From: Bacteroidales bacterium UBA1392
GTDB lineage: Bacteria; Bacteroidota; Bacteroidia; Bacteroidales; UBA932
Direction of reading: 5' to 3'
NCBI GenBank assembly: GCA_002305275.1
Contig: DBQO01000024.1
Location: 1 to 55,459 of the forward strand
DNA length: 55,459 nucleotides
Made by a program: the position numbers and the translations under genes. Every line of letters begins with the position of its first letter. Position 1 is the first letter of the stretch. Under the pieces are notes generated by a model. The model made no database searches. It was given only the letters and a program-made list of their open reading frames with translations, and had not been told where the DNA came from. Shown piece after piece: positions 41,305 to 49,100 of this stretch.

Positions 41305-43209
41305 ATGGATAATAGACACTTATTTCACGAACTTGAAACTCTCTTAAGAATGGATAGCAGCTATTGTACTGCAGATGGTAATCTCATCAAAACAAAGATT
41401 GTTGGCGATGCACTAACCCTCAATCCAAGCCTTATCAAACACCTTTTATCTAATGAAAGTATGAAGAATATGTTCTTCGAGGATATCGAAGGCGTACTCG
41501 TTTTTGACAAGGTGGCCTTCCAGAAATTCGTAATGAACAAGTCATTTCTTCCGGATAGCTATACTGCATTCAAGAATAAAATTGGTTTAACAACAGAGGA
41601 TGGAAGATTTATAAGTGAAAGCCGCGAAGTCGTATTAGCTTGGCCATACAAGGATTGTTTACTTGAAGGTGGACAAACTCGAGATGATGCGAAAAGAAAT
41701 GAGGTGTTTTGGAGCGAGATACTTGCACCAGATGAAGTTAACCGCTTAGTAGAACCAAAAGTCCTTTGTAATTTCACTAAATATGACAATAATGGCGAGC
41801 ATATCGTCACCCAGATTGATTATAGAGATAATCTTATTATTAAGGGAAATAACCTACTAACGCTTTATTCATTAAGGGATAAATACGCAGGCAAAATTAA
41901 GCTGATTTATATCGATCCTCCTTATAATCCTGGATCCAGCGCTGATACTTTCCTATACAATAATAACTTTAAGCGTTCAACCTGGCTTACATTTATGAAA
42001 AACAGACTCGACGTTGCAAAACAGTTATTATCAAGTGATGGATGTCTTATAATTGCAATTGATGAGAATGAACATGATCGTTTAGGCCTAATGTTACAAG
42101 AGCTATTCCCTGAATATGAAATTCACAGTATCACAATAATCCATAATCCAAGAGGTGTTCAGGGGACAAATTTCTCTTATACTAATGAGTTTGCTTTTTT
42201 TGTTATCCCTAATGGGAAAAAGTCAATTATTGATAGAAAGATTCCTGTAGAAGAAATAGAATATAGCCCTTTACGGAATTGGGGAACTGAAAGTGAAAGA
42301 AAGGATGCTAAAAATTGTTTCTACCCTATTATTGTAGATCCGCTTAAATCTAAGATTGTTGGATTTGGAGATGTGAGTCCTGATGATTATCATCCTTCAA
42401 AAAATATAAAGAACGGTGAATATATAGAAGTATATCCAATAGACTCAAAGAATATTGAAAGGAAATGGAGATATGCCAGACAGACTGTAGAGTCAATTAA
42501 GCACCTATTGAGACCAATTTGCAAAAAAAATCTCTGGGATATTGAGTTAGGTAAAGATTTTGGTCAGTATAAAACAGTATGGAGCAGTCCGAAGTACGAT
42601 GCAAACATATATGGAACCCAACTGGTAAAAGATCTCGTGCCAAACTGTCCTTTTCAGTTTCCTAAATCACTTTGGAATGTATATGACTGTTTATATGCTG
42701 TGGTAGGAGAAGATAAAAATGCGATTATTCTTGACTTTTTTGCGGGCAGTGGCACAACTGCTCACGCCGTTTTGGAGTTGAATAAGGATGGTGGAAACAG
42801 ACAATTCATCCTTGCTGAACAGATGGATTATGTTAAAGATATAACCGTGGCAAGAGTCCATGAAGTCATAAAGAGAGGTCTAAAAGGGAATTTTATTTAT
42901 TGTGAGTTAGCAAGATCTAATGAGCGATTTATAGATCAAATAATGAAATCTACTTCAACGGAGGATTTGAAGTCAATATGGAAAAAGATGATTGAGACAG
43001 GGTATTTAAACTATAGGATCGATATTGCCTCAATTGAGGCTAATGCGGGTTCTTTTGAATCACTATCTATAGCTGATCAAAAACTTTTTCTCATAGAATG
43101 TTTGGATAAGAATCTTCTCTACATACCCTACTCAGAGATCGATAGTGATGAGTATAAGTTATGCGCAGAAGATAAGCAGTTGACCAAAGAATTCTACAAA
43201 AAGGCTTAG
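41305..43209 (+). CDS. Type III restriction-modification DNA methyltransferase (Mod)
   Basis: A 634-residue beta-class N6-adenine methyltransferase. Motif IV is DPPYN (204-208) in LIYIDPPYNPG. The SAM-binding motif I is ILDFFAGSGTTAH (~474-486). The region between, ~230-470, contains the target-recognition domain. Residues 1-150 match the type III Mod N-terminal region. It gives the sequence specificity shared with Res, whose gene starts 2 bp downstream. An A8 run (42533-42540) lies inside the gene. Recognition sequence cannot be read from the protein. Confidence 0.95.
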   Translation: MDNRHLFHELETLLRMDSSYCTADGNLIKTKIVGDALTLNPSLIKHLLSNESMKNMFFEDIEGVLVFDKVAFQKFVMNKSFLPDSYTAFKNKIGLTTEDGRFISESREVVLAWPYKDCLLEGGQTRDDAKRNEVFWSEILAPDEVNRLVEPKVLCNFTKYDNNGEHIVTQIDYRDNLIIKGNNLLTLYSLRDKYAGKIKLIYIDPPYNPGSSADTFLYNNNFKRSTWLTFMKNRLDVAKQLLSSDGCLIIAIDENEHDRLGLMLQELFPEYEIHSITIIHNPRGVQGTNFSYTNEFAFFVIPNGKKSIIDRKIPVEEIEYSPLRNWGTESERKDAKNCFYPIIVDPLKSKIVGFGDVSPDDYHPSKNIKNGEYIEVYPIDSKNIERKWRYARQTVESIKHLLRPICKKNLWDIELGKDFGQYKTVWSSPKYDANIYGTQLVKDLVPNCPFQFPKSLWNVYDCLYAVVGEDKNAIILDFFAGSGTTAHAVLELNKDGGNRQFILAEQMDYVKDITVARVHEVIKRGLKGNFIYCELARSNERFIDQIMKSTSTEDLKSIWKKMIETGYLNYRIDIASIEANAGSFESLSIADQKLFLIECLDKNLLYIPYSEIDSDEYKLCAEDKQLTKEFYKKA

Positions 43210-43211
43210 TC

Positions 43212-46200
43212 ATGACTATAGAAGATATGTTTTATAAGGGACTTTTTGATGGCACTATTCAGCCTGCTACTCTCCCTGACTATTTCGAGACAAGTCTATC
43301 GCGCACCTTGAGGCCTTATCAAAAGAAAGCATTTAAGAAATTCCTCACGTATATGGGTAATGAATTTGAAGGTAAGCAACAACGTCCTCATCTCCTGTTC
43401 CATATGGCTACTGGTTCTGGTAAAACACTCATTATGGCTGGTGCAATGTTGTACCTCTACGAACAAGGTTATCGTAACTTTCTTTTTTTCGTCAGTCACA
43501 ACAATATTGTTGAAAAGACTAAGGATAATTTTCTTAATTCAACATCCAGCAAATATCTTTTCGCCCAACAGATAATGATTAACGGCAAGCGAGTTGAAAT
43601 CAAGAAGGTGGACAACTTTCAGGGAGCTAGTAAGGATCGCCTCAATCTCTGCCTCACATCTATTCAAGGCTTGCATATTGACCTTAACTCGGAAAAGGAG
43701 AATGCAATCACATATGATGACTTCTCAGATCAGCCTGTAGTCCTCATCTCAGACGAGGCCCACCATATGAATATAGCAACAAAGAAAGGAGGGGTGGCCA
43801 CGGATGACGAGAACACACGCGACTGGGAGTCTACAGTGATGCGAATTTTCAATAAGGATAATGGCCTTCAGCCAAACGTTCTTCTTGAATTTACTGCTAC
43901 GGCGGACCTTACTAATCCTACTATAGCCAATAAATATGAAGACAAGGTGATATTTGACTATCCGCTCAAGAAATTCCGCGAAGACCTTTACTCTAAAGAT
44001 ATTGAAGTAATTGAGACAGACCTTCCTCCACTGGATCGTGCTATTCAGGCTATGATTCTTAGTCAGTTTAAACGCAAAGTGTTCGCTGACATTAAGCAGA
44101 ACATCAAACCAGTAATACTCTTTAAATCAAAAACAATCGTTGATAATAAGGATAACTTTGGTCAATTTAGGGAAGCTTTAACCAACCTTAATATTGAGGG
44201 CATCGAGAAGATTCGTACTCGCGCAAAAGATGACTTAAAGGCAGCCTTTGACTACTTTAATTCAAGACATATTACAGACGATAATCTCATTCTCGAACTT
44301 CAGTCTGACTTTTCCGATGAGCGCTTAATGATTGTTGATCAGAAGAACATATCTCCAAATAAACAGATTTTGCTTAACTCACTTGAAGATAAGAATAATG
44401 AAATTCGAGGTGTCTTCGCAGTTGATATGCTTAATGAAGGTTGGGATGTTCTAAACCTATATGATATCGTTCGTCTTTACGACACCCGTGATGCTAAAAA
44501 GAACAAGCCTGGGAAAACAACAATGCAAGAGGCACAACTAATTGGTCGTGGCGCTCGATATATGCCATTTGTCGATCCGTCTAACCCAGCATTGGACACA
44601 GACAAGCGCAAATACGATTTCGACGCAAACAATCCGCTTCGTGTGATAGAAAAGCTTCACTACCATAGTGCCCATAACCCTCGCTATATACAGGAGCTCA
44701 CTACGGCCTTAGTAATGACCGGTATTATTCCCGACATAAAAAAGCAGCTTGAGCTTTTTCTAAAAGATGATTTTAAAGAGTCAAGGTTATATAAGAAGGG
44801 CTATGTTTTCGTAAACGAACGTAAGACCTTCGCTGAAGTTGAGGATGATGGTACAATCGGAAATAACATAATAAGTAAGACTTACACAGTAAAAATGCCT
44901 ACAGGGAAGATGCGTTCTGGGCTTGTATTTGGCGATAATGCCGGTTCTCAAGTTCTAACTAGTATCACCATGAATATAATGTTTGAAGAAATCGGCAACC
45001 ATATTATCCGCTCAGCCATGAACGGATTCACAACATTTAATTTCGATTCTCTTAAAACGCTTTACCCTAAGCTTAGATCCTGTCGTGAATTCATAGAATC
45101 TGGCAATTATCTTGCGAAAATCGCCGTTAGAGTGACTGGTAAGACATCCTCCCTTGCCGAGTACGACGCAGATGAGAAGTTGTATATTGCTAAAGCAGTA
45201 TTCAAAGAATTAAAACCTATGCTTCTGACAAGAGGCAAAACTTATAGGGGTACAAAGGAATTCAAACCTCATCAGGTCAATAAGAAATTTAGAGACAAGA
45301 TAACCCTCAACATTTCTGTACCTCCCGAAGGTAATCAGGAATTTGGAGAATCTATGAAAAAACCGAAAAACTCTGCTTACGCTCTTGATTTATCCACAGT
45401 AAATTGGTATGCTTACAATGACAACTATGGTACATCTGAAGAAAAGGCTCTCATAAAGTATATAGAAAGTAAGATGCCGAAACTCGAAGAAAAATATGAA
45501 GAAATTTATCTTGTTCGAAATGAAAAAGACGTTAAGATTTATAGTTTTGATGAGGGACAGACCTTTGAGCCTGACTTTATACTCTTTCTACGCATTAAAG
45601 GTTCTGAGGACAAATATGACAATCTCCAATTCTTCATTGAGCCTAAGGGCAGCAATTTGCTTGCTCAGGACAAGTGGAAAAATGACTTCTTGAAGCAACT
45701 AAAATCCCTCGGAGAAGTTACCTGGTGTACAAGAGCTGACAACTTCAATGTTTGGGGGCTTCCATTCTTTAATGAGTCTTCTAATGCAGAGTTTAAATCT
45801 TCATTCAAGTCTGACATACTTGAATATCCTTTGCAAGTCGAAACGGATACCGTTCCGCATATCGCTTTTGTTATTGTAAAAAGTACAGATGTTCCAGCAG
45901 AGAAAAGATATGTTGACTTCATTCCGGTATATTCTGTCAAAGCCGCTTGCGGCTCCTTCGAAGACAATGAATTAATACCTGAAAATGAGGCTGAAGGTTG
46001 GATAGATGTCTCATCAGCAGAAATAAAGGCAAAGAAAACTATGTTTGCAGTTCACGCTATTGGTGATTCAATGCAGCCAAAGATAAACGATGGAGACATA
46101 TGTGTATTCGAACTGTATGGAGATGATAATGCCGGCTCCCGTGAAGGCCAGATTGTTCTCACCCAGTGTACTGACAAGGACGATGACTACAATTGTAGCT

Positions 46201-46367
46201 ATACCATCAAACAATATCACAGTGAAAAGAAATTTGCAGAAGATGGAACCTGGCAACATAGCAAGATACAGCTCCTACCTCTCAACATGGACTACAATTC
46301 AATAGAACTTACTCCAGAGGATGCTGAAAGCTACCGAACTATCGGCATTCTTAAAGCTGTATTATAA
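43212..46367 (+). CDS. Type III restriction enzyme (Res) fused to an S24 (LexA/UmuD-like) peptidase domain
   Basis: A 1051-residue protein. Order: SF2 helicase with Walker A ATGSGKT (66-72) and DEAH (181-184), then a second RecA domain with the late motif QLIGRGARYMPF. The PD-(D/E)xK nuclease has PD at 787-788 and EPK with Glu810 and Lys812. A C-terminal ~138-residue S24 domain follows: Cys913-Gly914 in KAACGSF, GDSMQP with Ser953, DGDICVF, and Lys1000 in YTIKQYH. Ser953/Lys1000 are the positions of the LexA/UmuD dyad, and the Cys-Gly bond lies 40 residues before the serine (36 in UmuD). With Mod it should cut foreign DNA in an ATP-dependent way. The S24 part may cleave itself off. Confidence 0.9.
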   Translation: MTIEDMFYKGLFDGTIQPATLPDYFETSLSRTLRPYQKKAFKKFLTYMGNEFEGKQQRPHLLFHMATGSGKTLIMAGAMLYLYEQGYRNFLFFVSHNNIVEKTKDNFLNSTSSKYLFAQQIMINGKRVEIKKVDNFQGASKDRLNLCLTSIQGLHIDLNSEKENAITYDDFSDQPVVLISDEAHHMNIATKKGGVATDDENTRDWESTVMRIFNKDNGLQPNVLLEFTATADLTNPTIANKYEDKVIFDYPLKKFREDLYSKDIEVIETDLPPLDRAIQAMILSQFKRKVFADIKQNIKPVILFKSKTIVDNKDNFGQFREALTNLNIEGIEKIRTRAKDDLKAAFDYFNSRHITDDNLILELQSDFSDERLMIVDQKNISPNKQILLNSLEDKNNEIRGVFAVDMLNEGWDVLNLYDIVRLYDTRDAKKNKPGKTTMQEAQLIGRGARYMPFVDPSNPALDTDKRKYDFDANNPLRVIEKLHYHSAHNPRYIQELTTALVMTGIIPDIKKQLELFLKDDFKESRLYKKGYVFVNERKTFAEVEDDGTIGNNIISKTYTVKMPTGKMRSGLVFGDNAGSQVLTSITMNIMFEEIGNHIIRSAMNGFTTFNFDSLKTLYPKLRSCREFIESGNYLAKIAVRVTGKTSSLAEYDADEKLYIAKAVFKELKPMLLTRGKTYRGTKEFKPHQVNKKFRDKITLNISVPPEGNQEFGESMKKPKNSAYALDLSTVNWYAYNDNYGTSEEKALIKYIESKMPKLEEKYEEIYLVRNEKDVKIYSFDEGQTFEPDFILFLRIKGSEDKYDNLQFFIEPKGSNLLAQDKWKNDFLKQLKSLGEVTWCTRADNFNVWGLPFFNESSNAEFKSSFKSDILEYPLQVETDTVPHIAFVIVKSTDVPAEKRYVDFIPVYSVKAACGSFEDNELIPENEAEGWIDVSSAEIKAKKTMFAVHAIGDSMQPKINDGDICVFELYGDDNAGSREGQIVLTQCTDKDDDYNCSYTIKQYHSEKKFAEDGTWQHSKIQLLPLNMDYNSIELTPEDAESYRTIGILKAVL

Positions 46368-46604
46368 GAATGTACTACATCTTATTTACTCACAACTTAT
46401 ATCAACACTCTTGCTGTAACAAAAATAAGAGGACACATCAAAAGAGTCAGCGGATATCTCCTCTGCACAATTACTTACCAAGATGGCAACTTCATTCATA
46501 AGAATGGCAATTCATTCTTCTAAAAGATAGGTGCAGAACAATACTTCACCCCACCCTCAGTCGCGAATGCGCTATTGATAACTTTTTCGAGGATTTATGT
46601 CAAC

Positions 46605-47516
46605 CTATCTGCAGAAAATTTTGGTGGTTGTTTCCTCTGAAAAATAGCTAATGGCTGTTGATAAGGATTCAATAGAATTGCTCACCGTGTGAGCTATATT
46701 GGCAAAAACTTCAGTGTAGCTTTCAATATTGGCCGCCCACTGATTATAGATCAATATCATTTCTCTGGCATCCTCATATAAACTCACTCCTGATACAACA
46801 TCGGGGAAATCTTCTTTACACTTATCAACTGCACGATTCAGGGGGATGATTAGTCCATTATACCAATCGACAAAAGTAAAATTGCTTCTATTGGGATTGT
46901 CCATAAATGACGAAATTATCTGGTTAATTATTGTCGATACTTTCACTTCGTTACAATTATAACTTCCGTCTATTGCGGGTAAGCTTAATTTCTCTCTATC
47001 TCTCTGTGTTTTTCTCATCAGAGCTCCCCATCTATTAATAATATCGATACAAGATTGGTTGTACTTCTCGTATATTATTTTTATCTCCGGTTGAATTGAT
47101 GTAAGAAAATCATATTGGCTGACAATGTTGAATGCATACTTTTGTCTCATGTCTTCACGGCCCAATTTGCACTTTGTGTTAGAAACAAACAATAGAGTCA
47201 TCCTTTCTGCCGAGACATCAGATAATTTGTCTGCCATATTTTTGAAAAATCGAAAAGCCAATGGATATAGTTCTTTTGAATTTAGAACACCTTGAGACAA
47301 TTCCGATAATGCTTTTGCTTGGTCCGTCGCAGATTTAATAACCATTTCAGACCATTTGAACACAATATTTCTCGATGATGATATTTCATTATGTTTTTTT
47401 ACCTTATCTGATAGAATTTTAGCAAGACCTCCACCAATAAAAATCAGTATTGAGGTAATAATTGGAAGTACAATAGCAGCTTCAGTATATGTCATACCCA
47501 TTATAGTCAATATCAT
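46605..47516 (-). CDS. Membrane-anchored protein of unknown function
   Basis: A 303-residue protein with one N-terminal transmembrane segment (TEAAIVLPIITSILIFIGGG, ~10-29), then a ~270-residue, mainly helical soluble region with no motif I recognise. Sequences such as KWSEMVIKSATDQAKALSEL look like long helices or coiled-coil. It lies between the type III R-M pair and a toxin-antitoxin locus and has its own promoter (47593-47623). Position in an island of this kind suggests a defence or accessory role, but nothing in the protein proves it. The first ATG (47516) is used; ATGs five and seven codons later are alternatives. Confidence 0.65.
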   Translation of the reverse strand: MILTIMGMTYTEAAIVLPIITSILIFIGGGLAKILSDKVKKHNEISSSRNIVFKWSEMVIKSATDQAKALSELSQGVLNSKELYPLAFRFFKNMADKLSDVSAERMTLLFVSNTKCKLGREDMRQKYAFNIVSQYDFLTSIQPEIKIIYEKYNQSCIDIINRWGALMRKTQRDREKLSLPAIDGSYNCNEVKVSTIINQIISSFMDNPNRSNFTFVDWYNGLIIPLNRAVDKCKEDFPDVVSGVSLYEDAREMILIYNQWAANIESYTEVFANIAHTVSNSIESLSTAISYFSEETTTKIFCR

Positions 47517-47592
47517 AAGTGCAACTATTTTATTGATCCAAATTTAAGCATAATTCTTTCATTATCATCATTTCTTGTCGAACAACTAGCAA

Positions 47593-47623
47593 CAAAGATA
47601 CGTCGGTCAGCAGTCGGCTACAA
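47593..47623 (-). promoter_or_regulatory. Promoter of the membrane-anchored protein gene
   Basis: On the minus strand TTG (47623-47621) and TATCTTTG (47600-47593) are exactly 20 bp apart. It would start a leader of about 70 nt before the ATG at 47516. Confidence 0.6.
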
Positions 47624-47675
47624 GTGTCCGCCAATACACATCATCTAAAAAGACAGCTACTTTTGACGATCCTGA

Positions 47676-47834
47676 GGACATCCTGGCAAGGCTTATTACA
47701 TTAATTCAGCCTACGACACGAAGTATGGTGCTCCTACAGCAGGAACTCCGAAGGTATTCTTCAAATACTATTTCGCCAATACTGCAACTGGCGGGAAGTC
47801 AGGAGAAGTCCTCGGAAGGGGCAAACTGGCATAG
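47676..47834 (+). pseudogene. C-terminal remnant of a decayed gene
   Basis: A 52-codon open frame after a TGA, without a start codon, ends at TAG 47832-47834. It reads KAYYINSAYDTKYGAPTAG and then TPKVFFKYYFANTATGGKSG, a sensible beta-strand-like protein end, not random translation. Upstream, sensible protein continues in another frame (TATFDDPEDILARL, about 47653-47694), as expected after a frameshift near 47690. A hairpin terminator follows at 47878. The parent family is not recognised. Apart from this and a promoter, the 414-bp gap 47517-47930 holds nothing more. Confidence 0.4.
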
Positions 47835-47877
47835 TCAAAAGCAGACTTCATCAGCCCTTAGGCATCCTTATAGAAAG

Positions 47878-47907
47878 CACCCGCTCCGATGCAAATCGAA
47901 GCGGGTG
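47878..47907. terminator. Strong stem-loop after the gene remnant and the TA locus
   Basis: CACCCGCT (47878-47885) pairs with AGCGGGTG (47900-47907). Inside, CGAT/ATCG extends the stem across a single mismatch, with a GCAA tetraloop. On the minus strand it is followed by CTTTCTATA, on the plus strand by TTGTCATATCTTT. It lies 24 bp after the antitoxin stop (minus) and 44 bp after the remnant (plus), so it could serve either. Confidence 0.65.
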
Positions 47908-47930
47908 TTGTCATATCTTTGAGAAATATG

Positions 47931-48344
47931 TTATTTCTTTTGTTCCGGCTCAACAGGATTAATATCCGAGAGCATTAATTCACCCTTAGTCATTTCTTCA
48001 AAATTAACTACTCCCCTAATTGCTCCACCGGCGTCTGGTGTAGATGAGGAAAGAACAGATGAGAATGTTTTATCATTCTCAAGGATATACCCGGAGATGT
48101 CCTTATAATCAAGTATCGGAACTTTTCCGATGGCGAGTGAAAGTTCAACAAGTTTGCTTATTTTATGATCGAAGTTGCCATTTAGAAGTTGGGAAACATA
48201 ACTTTTACTGCAACCGAGATATTCAGCAAGTTGCGAGCTGTTTCTGTTGGTTTTCTCCATAAAAGAAATCAGTTCTCTATAGAGATCTGTCTGAATTTTA
48301 GCTATCCAATAGCCTTCACTTTTTAGGAGGTCTGCTCTTTTCAT
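47931..48344 (-). CDS. XRE-type antitoxin of a HigBA-like pair
   Basis: A 137-residue protein. The helix-turn-helix lies at ~30-75: SSQLAEYLGCSKSYVSQLL with KISKLVELSLAIGK. The C-terminal ~55 residues are a flexible tail (DISGYILENDKTFSS and a final IPVEPEQKK-like charged end), likely to bind the toxin. The gene overlaps the end of the toxin gene by 29 bp on the same strand, with toxin first, as in higBA. It should repress its own promoter and neutralise the toxin. An exact 10-bp palindrome (48748-48757) is just upstream of the toxin start. Confidence 0.78.
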   Translation of the reverse strand: MKRADLLKSEGYWIAKIQTDLYRELISFMEKTNRNSSQLAEYLGCSKSYVSQLLNGNFDHKISKLVELSLAIGKVPILDYKDISGYILENDKTFSSVLSSSTPDAGGAIRGVVNFEEMTKGELMLSDINPVEPEQKK

Positions 48345-48738
48345 CTTTATTGGTTTCGTCTGTTTCTTGATTCAAATATTGTTCCTTGAGAGAACGAAAT
48401 TTTCGGAGATCTTTTTTCTGCCTGTTCTTATACCCACCTAAGATAATAATCTTTCCCCCGAACTTTTTGATGGAGTAAACGCGCAAATTACCTTCTTTAA
48501 ACTCATACTCTTTAACATTTTCCTTCCTCGGCGTAATATCCTTAAACTTAGTGTTAGGTAGAGTTCTAATATTTGCAACTTCATTCATATAGAAGTATAT
48601 CTTCTCCAGACTCCTTCTATCTTCGTCTTCCAATTCATCCTCAAATGCGTCAAAGGGTGCAACGCCATCAACTACCAATTTCTCAAACATTTGGATTCCT
48701 TGAACTGCATCAATGTTTACAAGTACAAATTTAGACAT
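48316..48738 (-). CDS. RelE/HigB-superfamily toxin
   Basis: A 140-residue basic protein. The second half has the RelE-fold pattern EYEFKEGNLRVYSIKKF followed by GGKIIILGGYKNRQKKD and RKFRSLKEQYL. This is like ribosome-dependent mRNA interferases of the HigB/Gp49 type, which cut mRNA. The residues before (DEDRRSLEKIYFYMNEVANI) are helical. Toxin upstream of antitoxin is the higBA order. TACCTTTG on the minus strand at 48817-48810 is a possible -7 box, but without a good -33 element. Which RNA is cut is not shown. Confidence 0.75.
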   Translation of the reverse strand: MSKFVLVNIDAVQGIQMFEKLVVDGVAPFDAFEDELEDEDRRSLEKIYFYMNEVANIRTLPNTKFKDITPRKENVKEYEFKEGNLRVYSIKKFGGKIIILGGYKNRQKKDLRKFRSLKEQYLNQETDETNKDEKSRPPKK

Positions 48739-48747
48739 AATAAGTTA

Positions 48748-48757
48748 AGTTGCAACT
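48748..48757. promoter_or_regulatory. Palindromic operator candidate of the HigBA-like locus
   Basis: AGTTGCAACT is a perfect 10-bp palindrome, 10 bp upstream of the toxin start codon. Its place at the start of an autoregulated TA locus suggests the antitoxin binds it. Confidence 0.4.
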
Positions 48758-48908
48758 AAACTTTAGGATAATGATATAAATAAGCACCATTAAGTTGACA
48801 ATAGCTCAACAAAGGTAAGTAATAATTTGAGTGATTTAAAATGTAAATAATATGGTTAACATAAAATGAATATAGGTTATCGTAAGTCATTTATATTATC
48901 CGAACACA

Positions 48909-48928
48909 TTGTACCACTTTGTACCACT
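48909..48928. repeat. Two tandem 10-bp repeats TTGTACCACT
   Basis: TTGTACCACT occurs twice in immediate tandem. It lies in the 362-bp gap between the divergent toxin and ATPase genes. It could be a regulator site. Nothing else supports a role. The other contents of the gap are the palindromes at 48748 and at 49014-49057. Confidence 0.5.
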
Positions 48929-49013
48929 GATGACGACCGGATCTTCCGCAGCCATAGGCTGTGTTAAGCACCAACAGGAGCTCGTAATACACAGAACTAA
49001 TCAGACGCTACAC

Positions 49014-49075
49014 AAAATGTATATACATTTTATGTAATTACATTTTTTGTAATTACATTTTTTGTGCTAAATTTG
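49014..49075 (+). promoter_or_regulatory. Promoter of the ATPase gene with three palindromes at 15-bp spacing
   Basis: AAAATGTATATACATTTT (49014-49031) is a perfect 18-bp palindrome. TGTAATTACA occurs at 49033-49042 and 49048-49057. The three centres are exactly 15 bp apart. The promoter is TTTG (49046-49049), 18 bp, then TAAATTTG (49068-49075), so the last palindrome covers the -33 element. A repressor filling these sites would block transcription. Confidence 0.65.
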
Positions 49076-49100
49076 TGGTGTAATAGTTAAAATTAGAATT

